Assembly: GCA_016218815.1 (NCBI GenBank)
Contig: JACRCX010000051.1
Coordinates: forward strand, 1 to 64,000
Reading direction: 5' to 3'
From: Deltaproteobacteria bacterium
GTDB lineage: Bacteria > Myxococcota_A > Polyangia > DRWM01 > JAAZOP01
DNA length: 64,000 bases
In this document: positions 36,462-43,988 of the stretch, in pieces
How the letters are laid out: the number at the start of each line of letters is the position of its first letter
Position numbering within the stretch: the first letter of the stretch is position 1
Notes under the pieces: generated by a model
Database searches by the model: none
What the model was told of the DNA's origin: nothing
The model's input: only the letters and a program-made list of their open reading frames with translations
Translations under genes and position numbers: made by a program

Positions 36462-37400
36462 CCGCGCACGGCGATCGCGGCGACGCTGCTGGGCGACCTG
36501 GCGATGTCCCTCGCCAAGTTCATCGCCGCCGCCCTCACCGGCTCGCCGGCGCTCCTGGCCGAGGCGGTGCACTCGATCGCCAGTGCGGGCAGCCAGGGTC
36601 TGCTGTTGATCGGCATCCGGCTGTCGCGGGCCTCCCCCGCCGACGGCTCGTCGTTCGGCCTGGCGCGGGAACGGTACTTCTGGGGTTCGACGGCCGTGTT
36701 CGCGATCTTCGCCGTCGGTGGGGCGTTCGCGGTGCACGCCGGTCTGGTCGTGCTCCTGGGCGGGGGCGTCGCGTGCCGGAGCCCGGCCGCCGCCTACGGC
36801 GTGCTGGCGATCGCGGGAGTGTTCGCCGTCGTCTCGACGCACGGCACGCTCCGACAGTACGTCCCGGGCCTGCGCGGCCGATCGTTCCGCGAGGTCTTCT
36901 TCGAGTCGAAGGATCCGACGGTCGTGATGACGCTGGTGGAGGACGCGACCGGGTTCCTCGGCGTCGTCGTCGCGCTCTTCGGCGTGGCGCTCGGCCAGTC
37001 CACCGGCAGCGGGGCGCCCGAGGCGGCCGCGGCGCTGGTGATCGGCCTGTTCCTGGCGTCCCGGGCGACGCTGACCGCGCTGAAGGCCAAGCGGATGCTG
37101 CTCGGACAGGCGGCGTCGGCCGCGGACCAGGAGAAGGTGCGGCGCATCCTGGCCCTGCAGCCGGGGATCGAGAAGGTGAACGACGTGACGGCGGTTCACC
37201 TCGCCCCGCACGACGTGCTCCTCGGCCTGTCGCTCGATTTCCGTCCCGACGTCGGCGCGGAGGAGGTGCGGCGGATCGTGTACAGCCTCGAGTACCGCAT
37301 CCGCGAGGCGCTGCCGCACATGAAGCGGGTGTACATCGAGGCCGGAACCGTGGTGAGATCCTGGGAGCGCGCGGCGGACCGGAAGACGGGGAGCGGATGA
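36450..37400 (+). CDS. Cation diffusion facilitator (CDF) family transporter
   Basis: 316 residues, ATG at 36450 with GGGAGGT nine bases upstream. Six membrane spans in the first 210 residues, then a cytoplasmic domain with the family ending (alpha-beta, about 230-300). TM2 has the family phrase SPALLAEAVHSIAS, but the usual Asp four residues after His is replaced by Ser (HSIASAGSQ rather than HSLADTGNQ), and FGLARERYFWG replaces the HPFGxGRERYFW of relatives. TM5 retains Glu-Asp (LVEDATGFLG). Exports divalent metal in exchange for protons in typical members; the lost ligand makes transport specificity uncertain. Its stop overlaps the next start (ATGA). Confidence 0.85.
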   Translation: MAASPRTAIAATLLGDLAMSLAKFIAAALTGSPALLAEAVHSIASAGSQGLLLIGIRLSRASPADGSSFGLARERYFWGSTAVFAIFAVGGAFAVHAGLVVLLGGGVACRSPAAAYGVLAIAGVFAVVSTHGTLRQYVPGLRGRSFREVFFESKDPTVVMTLVEDATGFLGVVVALFGVALGQSTGSGAPEAAAALVIGLFLASRATLTALKAKRMLLGQAASAADQEKVRRILALQPGIEKVNDVTAVHLAPHDVLLGLSLDFRPDVGAEEVRRIVYSLEYRIREALPHMKRVYIEAGTVVRSWERAADRKTGSG

Positions 37401-38644
37401 ACCTCTTGATCCTGCGCTGCGGGGAGACCCGGCTCGCCTACCGGCTGATGCTGGAGGCCAAGGGGATGGCCGCGGTGTCGGGAGAAGTCCGCCGCATCGG
37501 CGGCGAGGCCGAGCACGTCTACTCGTATCCGCGAGGGCGGGGCGAGGGCGGGGCGGATGCGGCCACGTTCACCGCGGCGACGGCGCGGCTGGCGGCGCTG
37601 CTCGGGGACGTGGAGGTCGCGCCGGGCGAGGTGGAGCAGGTGGAGACGGTCGCGCACCTGTTCCCGGTCGGCGGCACGACGCCCGTTCCCGTGACCCGCG
37701 TGGATGACGGCCTCGTCGCGCAAGTCTCCAAGGCCGGCGGCGCCCCGGGAAACCGCGGAGCCATCGAGTCGCTGGTCGCCTCTCGCGACCTCTTCGCCCG
37801 CTCGCAACACGTCGTCGTGTGGGACGACGCGTTCTTCTGCGACCTGCCGCCCGAGTCGCGCGGATACCTCCTGCCCGAGTCCCTCGACCTGCCCTTCGAC
37901 CTCCGACGTCGCGGCTACCGCGGACTGCTGCACGCGGCGGCGCTGAACCGCGTCACGCGCCTCATGGGCTCGGCCGAGCCCCCGCGCCGGAGCGCTCCGC
38001 GCATCTCGCGCCCGCCTGCGGACGGCCAGCGCATCGTGCTCTGCTTCTTCGACCGGCACGCCGGCGTCACCGCGGTGCTGGGCAACGCGCCGGTGTGGAC
38101 GACGTTCGGGACCGGGCCCGGCGACGGGCTGCCGGGCGAGCGCGGCGTCGGCAGCATCCCGCTGAGCGCGCTGGAAACGGTGCTGCAGCACACCCGGCTG
38201 CCGTCCGAACGGCTCCTGGCCGTGCTGCGCAACGACGGGGGGCTCGGCGCACGCGAACCCGAGGACGTCGAACGCGTGGCGCTCGAGGCGTTCCGCGGGG
38301 CCGAGCCGTCGCGCACGGTCTTCGCGACGTTCGTGCGCGAGGTGGTCGGCGCGATCGGCGCCGCCGCCACGATCCTGGGCGGGATGGACGCACTGGTCTT
38401 CATCGGCGAGCGCGCGCTGGCCTCGCACCGCTTCCGCACCGCCGTGTGCGCGGGGCTGGCCGCGTGGGGCGTGGATCTGCCGCACGAGGGTCCCGTGGCG
38501 ACGTTCGAAGTCACGCCGCTGCACGACCCGGCGCGCACGCCGGTCTACGCGGCATCGGTGAACGAGGACGAACTGGTCGCACGCGAAGTGGGGCGTTTCG
38601 TGGGGGACGCGGACGTCGGTCCCTCCATCCCCCCGGCCGGGTAG
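37397..38644 (+). CDS. Degenerate acetate/propionate kinase-family protein
   Basis: 415 residues, ATG overlapping the CDF stop codon. The length and order of motifs match acetate kinase (AckA), but most active-site residues are changed. The N-terminal NxGSSS motif is RCGETR (catalytic Asn to Arg); the HRVVHGG motif is AHLFPVGG (Arg lost); FDTAFH is WDDAFF (Asp kept, His lost); GFHGTSH is GYRGLLH; and GTRxGD is GERGVG. The ending NEDELVAREV resembles the AckA T-N-E-E-x-x-I-A-R tail, and IGE near 335 retains the Glu of GIGENS. It is most likely a non-catalytic paralogue or one with a changed substrate. A role linked to the adjacent CDF protein is inference from overlap. Confidence 0.7.
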   Translation: MNLLILRCGETRLAYRLMLEAKGMAAVSGEVRRIGGEAEHVYSYPRGRGEGGADAATFTAATARLAALLGDVEVAPGEVEQVETVAHLFPVGGTTPVPVTRVDDGLVAQVSKAGGAPGNRGAIESLVASRDLFARSQHVVVWDDAFFCDLPPESRGYLLPESLDLPFDLRRRGYRGLLHAAALNRVTRLMGSAEPPRRSAPRISRPPADGQRIVLCFFDRHAGVTAVLGNAPVWTTFGTGPGDGLPGERGVGSIPLSALETVLQHTRLPSERLLAVLRNDGGLGAREPEDVERVALEAFRGAEPSRTVFATFVREVVGAIGAAATILGGMDALVFIGERALASHRFRTAVCAGLAAWGVDLPHEGPVATFEVTPLHDPARTPVYAASVNEDELVAREVGRFVGDADVGPSIPPAG

Positions 38645-38651
38645 GTGCGCG

Positions 38652-39137
38652 ATGGCCGTCTCCAGTGCCGCCGCCGAGGCGCCCCGCCTTCGCCTGGCCG
38701 ATGCCGGCGACCTCCCCGGCATCCTCGCCATCGAGCGCGCCTCGTTCCCCTCGCCGTGGACCGAGGCGATGTTCGCCGAGGAGCTCAAGAACGATTGGTC
38801 GCACGTCTGGGTGGTCGAGGCGGGGCCGGAGCGCGCGATCGCGGCCTTCTGCGTCTTCTGGGTCGCCGCCGACGAGATTCATCTCCTCAACATCGCTGTG
38901 GCGCCGCCGTGGCGCCGCCGCGGCCTGGCGCGCCACCTCCTCCAGGCGATCATCGCCTTCGCCGAGGCCCGCGTCGCCTCGCACGTCGTCCTGGAGGTCC
39001 GCCCGTCGAACACCCCGGCGCAGCGCTTGTACCGCCAGTTCGACTTCCGCCCGGTCGGCGTGCGTCCGAACTACTATGCGGACAACGGCGAGGACGCCAT
39101 CCTCATGCTGCGCATGGTCGCCGGCCGGCTCTCCTGA
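38652..39137 (+). CDS. rimI: RimI-like N-alpha-acetyltransferase (GNAT)
   Basis: 161 residues. GNAT fold: the acetyl-CoA loop is APPWRRRGLARHLL, preceded by the strand DEIHLLNIAV. The C-terminal signature RPNYYADNGEDAILM is characteristic of ribosomal-protein-S18-alanine acetyltransferase RimI. In bacteria it acetylates the N-terminal Ala of S18 and often other N-termini. It is 8 bases after the acetate kinase-like gene. No tsaB neighbour is present. Confidence 0.88.
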   Translation: MAVSSAAAEAPRLRLADAGDLPGILAIERASFPSPWTEAMFAEELKNDWSHVWVVEAGPERAIAAFCVFWVAADEIHLLNIAVAPPWRRRGLARHLLQAIIAFAEARVASHVVLEVRPSNTPAQRLYRQFDFRPVGVRPNYYADNGEDAILMLRMVAGRLS

Positions 39138-39141
39138 CGCC

Positions 39142-39699
39142 CTACGCCAGGTGCTCGGCCAGGATCTTCACCCCGATCCCAACGAGGATCACTCCGCCCG
39201 CGGCCTGGACCCGGTTCCCCAGCACGTCGCCGAAGCGGCGACCGACGTAGACGCCGCCGAGCGAGAGAGCGAACGTCACCCCGCCGATGATCGCCACGGG
39301 CAGCACGATCGACATCGCCAGCATCGAGAAGCTCATGCCCACGGCCAGCGCATCAATGCTCGTCGCCAGCGCCAGCACGCAAAGCGTGCCCAGCCGGAAC
39401 GGGTCCGGACGCGTCTCGCACGAGTTCCGCCGCAACCCCTCGAAGAGCATCTTCCCGCCCACCGCCGCCAGGAGACCGAAGGCGACCCAGTGATCAAACC
39501 GGGCGATGTGCTCGACCAGGCCACGGCCGGCGAGCCAGCCCAGTACCGGCATCAACGCCTGGGAGCCGCCGAAGAAGGAGGCCATTCGCAACGCCTGGCT
39601 CGCGCTCACGTTGGGCAGGGCCAGACCGCTGCACAGCGACACGGCGAGGGCGTCGAGCGAGAGACCTACGGCGATGAGAAGTGTGGTCGGAAAGTCCAA
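39142..39699 (-). CDS. mntP: MntP-family putative manganese efflux pump
   Basis: 185 residues from a TTG at 39699, the normal length for MntP; an ATG at 39747 would add 16 residues encoded partly by a tandem repeat. Six membrane spans in two inverted halves, each starting with the MntP hallmark: AVGLSLDALAVSL and ALATSIDALAVGMSF, whose Asp residues are needed for export. The downstream end converges with rimI, five bases away. Transcription probably starts upstream within the repeat region 39728-39767. In E. coli and Xanthomonas mntP is controlled by a Mn riboswitch or MntR; none was recognised here. Confidence 0.9.
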   Translation of the reverse strand: MDFPTTLLIAVGLSLDALAVSLCSGLALPNVSASQALRMASFFGGSQALMPVLGWLAGRGLVEHIARFDHWVAFGLLAAVGGKMLFEGLRRNSCETRPDPFRLGTLCVLALATSIDALAVGMSFSMLAMSIVLPVAIIGGVTFALSLGGVYVGRRFGDVLGNRVQAAGGVILVGIGVKILAEHLA

Positions 39700-39727
39700 G
39701 TGGGAGCCGCCTCCGGCGGACCGCCGT

Positions 39728-39767
39728 AAATGCAAAACGCAAAACATGCAACGGAAAATGCAAAACG
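39728..39767. repeat. Tandem repeat of GCAAAAC type
   Basis: TGCAAAACGCAAAACATGCA followed by ACGGAAAATGCAAAACGG. Four decayed units of about 7-10 bases between mntP and a lipoprotein gene. One unit provides the ATG at 39747. Confidence 0.72.
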
Positions 39768-39777
39768 GCGGGGACGG

Positions 39778-40884
39778 TCAGAGCGCAGGGAGGCAGGCGC
39801 CGTGGGCGGAGGTCGAGCCGTCGAACGCGACCGGCAGGCAGACGGTGCCGGCGGCGCACGGCTCGAGCGGACTGCCGGGGGGTGCAACGGGATCACAGGG
39901 ACGGGCGCAGAACGACGCGAACCCGAGGCCGGGGTCCTTGGTCACGCAGGCGGAGCCCTCGGGACAGGAGCGCCCCGACAGATCGCAGCGCTCGAAGAGG
40001 CACACGCCCGGTTGTCCCGCCGCCGCTCCCTCGGCCGAGCGCCAGCAGCGCGCCCCCGCCGGACACTGCGCTCCGATCGTGCACGAGTCGCCGATCGCGG
40101 CGTCAGGGTCGGTCTCGTAAACGCACTCGAACGTGTGCGGGTCGCACGTCGCCGCGCACCCCGCCACGGGATCCAGCTCGTCGACCTGCCGCACGTCGTC
40201 GCCGTTGAGGTCGACCCACTCGGCGCAGCACTCGTGGTCCGCCACGCAGCCCGGCACGCAGACCTCCAGGCTCAGGTCGCAACGGTACCCGGCGCGGCAG
40301 TCACAGTTGGCCAGGTACGCCTCGCCCGCCTCGGACGCGGCCGAGCAGGCGTCCAGGCAACGGGGGGACAGGCCGGCGCGGACGCAGCGGGCGCCGGACG
40401 GGCAGGCGTCGGCGGCCGCCAGATCGCACGTCCCGCCCGGAGGCAGCCGCGGGACGCAGTAGCCGTCGGGGTAGTCGGTCCAAGGCGTACCGGCGGGATC
40501 GGAGTCGGTGTACTCGGGCACGCAGGAGAAGCCGTCGCCGCAGTCGTCGTCGGTCCCGCACGGCGTGCCGGTCCGTCCGTCCTCCGGGTCGGTCGGGCAG
40601 TTCTCGTCGTAGTTGACCCCACCGTCGTCCGCGGTGATGCCGTCGGTCGTCTCGGCCTCGCCGGCCGAGTCCGCGTCGGCGTCGGCGTCGGCGCCGGACT
40701 CGGCCTCGGAGTGCCCGTCCCAGGCAACGTCGTCGCGCGCGTCGGCGCCCGCGTCGCCGCCCCAACCGTCCTCCCGGCTGGTCCCGTCCAGGCCTGGCGG
40801 ATCGGGCTGGGGAGAAAGCAGGCAACCGCTCCACCCCCAGGCGAGGGCGGCGAGGAGCAGGACGATGGCACGGTCGACACGCAT
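39778..40884 (-). CDS. Cys-rich lipoprotein (myxobacterial type)
   Basis: 368 residues from the ATG at 40884. The signal core IVLLLAALAWGWSGC gives a lipobox Cys near residue 19. An Asp/Ala-rich low-complexity linker of about 70 residues follows (DADADADSA). The C-terminal 280 residues contain over 30 Cys in C-x(5-15)-C spacing, with units such as CGTDDDCGDGFSC and PCGAGTVC, typical of Cys-rich surface proteins of myxobacteria annotated as Dickkopf-like. Outer-membrane or extracellular. No partner is evident. Confidence 0.78.
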   Translation of the reverse strand: MRVDRAIVLLLAALAWGWSGCLLSPQPDPPGLDGTSREDGWGGDAGADARDDVAWDGHSEAESGADADADADSAGEAETTDGITADDGGVNYDENCPTDPEDGRTGTPCGTDDDCGDGFSCVPEYTDSDPAGTPWTDYPDGYCVPRLPPGGTCDLAAADACPSGARCVRAGLSPRCLDACSAASEAGEAYLANCDCRAGYRCDLSLEVCVPGCVADHECCAEWVDLNGDDVRQVDELDPVAGCAATCDPHTFECVYETDPDAAIGDSCTIGAQCPAGARCWRSAEGAAAGQPGVCLFERCDLSGRSCPEGSACVTKDPGLGFASFCARPCDPVAPPGSPLEPCAAGTVCLPVAFDGSTSAHGACLPAL

Positions 40885-41221
40885 GCCCGCTTCGCGACGT
40901 GCCAGAAGTCTGCCACGCGGAAAGGCACCCGGCAAGGAGGCTCCGCGCCAACCCGGATCGGCCCGATCCTCCGCTGTTTTCGCCGATGATGGTGTTCCGT
41001 CGCGACCTGGGAGACCCGACCCGGGAGCCTCCGCCGTGCGGCGCATCCTGGCACGGTCGGTGACAAGCAGGCCAAGGGGGAGGCCGGCGGCCGGTGGCCG
41101 GTAGCTGGTAGCTGGTAGCTCCGGGTCCCGACCCCGGACCACCCACCACCAGCCACCAGCCACCAGCGTCCGTGATCTTGGGGCGTCGCCGTGCTACGCA
41201 GCCGGTTCGAGGAGGAACCGG
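40885..41221. other. Gap between the Cys-rich lipoprotein and the SDR gene
   Basis: 337 bases with no gene seen. The first part should hold the promoter of the lipoprotein gene. The end is filled by the tandem repeat at 41101-41167, and the SDR ribosome-binding site GAGGAGGAA lies at 41207-41215. Confidence 0.6.
41101..41167. repeat. Pair of complementary period-7 repeats (TAGCTGG and CACCAGC)
   Basis: TAGCTGG TAGCTGG TAGCTCC, then a hairpin-like CCGGGTCCCGACCCCGG, then three units of CACCAGC. The second array is close to the reverse complement of the first (GCTGGTG), so the block could fold into a large hairpin. Confidence 0.8.
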
Positions 41222-41980
41222 ATGCCGACGTACGACGAGCTGCGGGGCAAGGTCGTGGTGGTCACGGGGGCGAGCCGGGGGATCGGGCGGGAGCTCGCAC
41301 TGGGGTTCGCGCGCGCCGGGGCGAGCCTCGTGCTGGCGAGCCGGAAGGCCGCGGCGCTGGAGTCGGTTGCGGCCGAGGTGCGGGCGCTCGGCGCGCGCGC
41401 GGAGGTCGTCCCGACGCACGTGGGGAAGGCGGACGAGGCGCGGCGGTTGATCGCGGCGACGGTCGAGAAGTTCGGCCGGATCGACGTCCTGGTGAACAAC
41501 GCGGCGACCAACCCCGTGTTCGGACCGACCGTGACGGCGGACGAGGCGGTGTGGGACAAGATCTTCGAGGTCAACGTCCGCGGACCGTTCGTCCTGTGCC
41601 GCGCGGCGGCCGAGAAGATGGTCGCGCAGGGCGGGGGTGCGATCGTCAACATCGCCTCGGTCGCCGGCATCCGCCCCATGATGGGTTTGGGGATCTACGG
41701 CGTCAGCAAGGCGGCGTTGATCCATCTCACCAAGACCCTGGCGCGCGAGCTGGCCCCGACGATCCGCGTCAACGCGGTGGCGCCTGGCCTGGTGCAGACC
41801 GACTTCTCCCGCGCGCTGCTGGACGATCCCGACGTGCGCAAGATCGCGCTCGGCGACGTCCCGCTGGCCCGTCCCGCCGCGCCCGCGGAGATCGTCGATG
41901 CCGTGCTTTTCCTGGCCTGCGATGCCTCACGGTACGTGACGGGCGAGGTGGTCGTCGTCGACGGGGGGAAGATCGTGTAG
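41222..41980 (+). CDS. Short-chain dehydrogenase/reductase
   Basis: 252 residues. The cofactor motif is TGASRGIG, followed by NNAA near residue 92. Catalytic residues: Ser in NIASVAG (about 143), Tyr and Lys in YGVSK (about 157-161). The ending CDASRYVTGEVVVVDGG is typical of FabG-like members. The Arg and Ser after the first beta strand suggest NADP preference. Substrate not predictable from context; there is no fatty-acid gene nearby. Start at 41222 has GAGGAGGAA seven bases upstream. Confidence 0.92.
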   Translation: MPTYDELRGKVVVVTGASRGIGRELALGFARAGASLVLASRKAAALESVAAEVRALGARAEVVPTHVGKADEARRLIAATVEKFGRIDVLVNNAATNPVFGPTVTADEAVWDKIFEVNVRGPFVLCRAAAEKMVAQGGGAIVNIASVAGIRPMMGLGIYGVSKAALIHLTKTLARELAPTIRVNAVAPGLVQTDFSRALLDDPDVRKIALGDVPLARPAAPAEIVDAVLFLACDASRYVTGEVVVVDGGKIV

Positions 41981-42010
41981 TCGCGGGGAGGCGGAACGAC
42001 GCGGCGGGGT

Positions 42011-42661
42011 TCAGTCCTGGTCGACGCGGATCAGCGTGCGGACGATCTCGCGGAAGAACGACCGCGCCTCTTCCAGCGTCGTTTCCGGCTCGGTTCGGGG
42101 CCATCCCGGCAGCCGCTCCACCTTGAGCAGCGCGGTCTGAAGGATGTGCTCCAGCGCCGGCCATCCGAACTTGCGTCGGCAGTCGTCGATCACGCGCGCC
42201 AGCGGAACGTCGTCGCGCCGCAGCAGGAACAACAGATCCGCAAAATCCTTCGGCTCCAGGCGCTCGATGACCGCCGACAGCTTGTTCGCCGCAATATCCC
42301 GCAGGCCGTCGACGGCAATCCGGCCGTGGTGCGTGCCCGTCGTTTCGATCCGGTCGAAATCGTAGTGCACAAACTCCACGCGCACCCGTTCGCTCTCGAT
42401 GAGGACCGTGAACTCGTAGCGGTCGCCCGTCCGGTGCGGAACGACGGCGCCCGCGGCGACCTCGTTCAGCCAGCGCACGACCCGCTTGGGATCGAACGGC
42501 AGGCGCGAGAACAGATCCAGGTCCAGGCTGTCGCGATGGTGCAGGTGGAAGGCGGAAAGCGCCACGCCGCCGGTCAGGTAGAACGAGGAGGCGAGCTCGG
42601 ACGCGTCGAGCCGATCCAGCAGCGCGCGCTGCGCCGGCGTCAGATCCCCCGGACGGCTCAT
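42011..42661 (-). CDS. Nucleotidyltransferase AbiEii/DUF1814-like protein
   Basis: 216 residues, ATG at 42661 overlapping the upstream stop (ATGA). The nucleotidyltransferase motif is FYLTGGVALSAFHLHHRDSL then DLDLF, giving the G-G and D-x-D residues. The later signature NKLSAVIERLEPKDFADLLF is the conserved K/RD block of DUF1814. AbiEii toxins act in type IV toxin-antitoxin pairs and phage abortive infection. The partner would be the overlapping 97-residue protein, not a classical AbiEi. Confidence 0.82.
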   Translation of the reverse strand: MSRPGDLTPAQRALLDRLDASELASSFYLTGGVALSAFHLHHRDSLDLDLFSRLPFDPKRVVRWLNEVAAGAVVPHRTGDRYEFTVLIESERVRVEFVHYDFDRIETTGTHHGRIAVDGLRDIAANKLSAVIERLEPKDFADLLFLLRRDDVPLARVIDDCRRKFGWPALEHILQTALLKVERLPGWPRTEPETTLEEARSFFREIVRTLIRVDQD

Positions 42662-42951
42662 CGCTCGCCTGCCGTCCGGCGATGCCACGCCTCCTCGTAC
42701 ATCTCGATCAGCAACCGCCGTTCCGGTTCGAGTCGCAGCTTGTCCCTGCGTGCGAAGAGCAGGGCGACGGTCCTGCGATCTCGTCCGTAGGCAGGAAACG
42801 CCTCCGCGATGCGCTGGAGCCGCCACATGAGGTCCGCCGGGGGCTCCGCATAGTCCCACACGAGATCCCGATCGATGGGTACCTCGGGTTCCACGAAGCA
42901 GAGTGTATTCGTCGCCCGGACAAGCCGCAACTGGCGTCGGGCACTTGCCAT
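42658..42951 (-). CDS. Small partner of the AbiEii-like protein
   Basis: 97 residues from the ATG at 42951. Mostly helical and basic, with the stretch DLVWDYAEPPADLMWRLQRI then FPAYGRDRRTVALLFARRDKL. It lacks the winged-helix expected of AbiEi. Four-base overlap with the toxin-like gene supports a two-gene unit in antitoxin-first order. The gap to the divergent Uma2 gene is 72 bases, so both promoters must overlap. Confidence 0.68.
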   Translation of the reverse strand: MASARRQLRLVRATNTLCFVEPEVPIDRDLVWDYAEPPADLMWRLQRIAEAFPAYGRDRRTVALLFARRDKLRLEPERRLLIEMYEEAWHRRTAGER

Positions 42952-43023
42952 CCGCCGAATCCGGACACCAGACTTCGAGAACCCGCGCTTGTCGCCCTCC
43001 GCACGGCGTGTTACCAATTCCCC

Positions 43024-43602
43024 ATGAGCGCGCCTGCGCGACGACCGGCTTCGTACGACGACCTGATCGCACTTCCCGAGCACCTGGTCGGCGAGATCGT
43101 CGACGGGGAGCTGTTCGCCAGCCCGCGACCCGCCTCGCGCCACACCCACGCCTCGTCGGTCTTGACGATGGCGATCGGGGGGCCCTTCCACTTCGATCCC
43201 CACGGTCCGGGCGGCTGGTGGATCATGGACGAGCCGGAGCTTCATTTCGGGGCCAACGTCCTGGTTCCCGATCTTGCCGGCTGGCGGCGCGAGCGCATGC
43301 CGGTCTTCCCCGACGTGGCGTTCTTCGAGCTTGCGCCGGACTGGGTCTGCGAGGTCGTGTCGCCCGCGACCGCGCGGCTGGACCGCGTCCGGAAACTTCC
43401 GATCTACGCTCGAGAGGGCGTCGCAAACCTGTGGCTCGTCGATCCCCGCGCACACACTGTCGAGGTCCTGCGGCTCCAGGACGCCCACTGGCTTCTCGTC
43501 GCCACGTTCGGCGAGGACGACAAGATGCGCGCCGAGCCCTTCGCCGCCGTGGAGGTCCCCCTCGCCTCGCTCTGGATCCCCGACGCTCCCAACCCCGGGT
43601 AG
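43024..43602 (+). CDS. Uma2-family PD-(D/E)XK protein
   Basis: 192 residues. Uma2/DUF820 landmarks: YDDLIALPEHLVGEIVDGEL at the start, PDLAGWRRER near residue 82 (the Asp of the nuclease core), PDWVCEVVSP with the Glu near 108, and KLPIYAREGVANLWLVDP. The core acidic residues are present. These proteins are abundant in cyanobacteria and myxobacteria, and no activity is firmly known. It is divergent from the AbiEii pair. Confidence 0.88.
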   Translation: MSAPARRPASYDDLIALPEHLVGEIVDGELFASPRPASRHTHASSVLTMAIGGPFHFDPHGPGGWWIMDEPELHFGANVLVPDLAGWRRERMPVFPDVAFFELAPDWVCEVVSPATARLDRVRKLPIYAREGVANLWLVDPRAHTVEVLRLQDAHWLLVATFGEDDKMRAEPFAAVEVPLASLWIPDAPNPG

Positions 43603-43988
43603 CTCGACCACGCTCCGCCACGGCATCCCTGGTACCGGATCCGAAGACCGAAAACTGAAGACTGAAAACTGAAGACTGAAGACCGAGAACCTCTTCCCGG
43701 TCGAGAAATCGTCGGACGTCGACCGACCGTCCGGCTTGGCGGTGACCTGAAGCGGGTCGGGCCTTGGTATCGGCCCTCGGTCTACCTCCCCGCGATCTCA
43801 GGTCCCCTCCCGGACTCGCGTCGCCGCGTGCGCCCCGCCGCCCGTGCCCCATCGGCCCGGCCCCGGCCCCAACACCATCCACCATCCATCCCCGGCCCTG
43901 ACTCCTCGCGGACTGCGCCGCGCGGCTCTCGCCGTGCACGAACGGTACGGTGCGACGCCCGACGATCTCCCGTCAGGAAGTCTCCCTG
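43603..43988. other. Non-coding gap between the Uma2 gene and murE
   Basis: 386 bases without a gene. It contains the period-7 array at 43641-43691 and a C-rich stretch with ACCATCCACCATCCATCC near 43870-43890. The convergent genes on either side would need terminators here; no hairpin with a T-run is visible. Confidence 0.6.
43641..43691. repeat. Period-7 tandem repeat (GAAAACT/GAAGACT)
   Basis: Seven consecutive 7-base units: GAAGACC GAAAACT GAAGACT GAAAACT GAAGACT GAAGACC GAGAACC. The longest regular heptad array in the window. Confidence 0.9.

Noticed and set aside
41101..41167. Possible CRISPR array because of repeated TAGCTGG and CACCAGC units
   Set aside because: The units are 7 bases in direct tandem, with no spacers and no cas genes.
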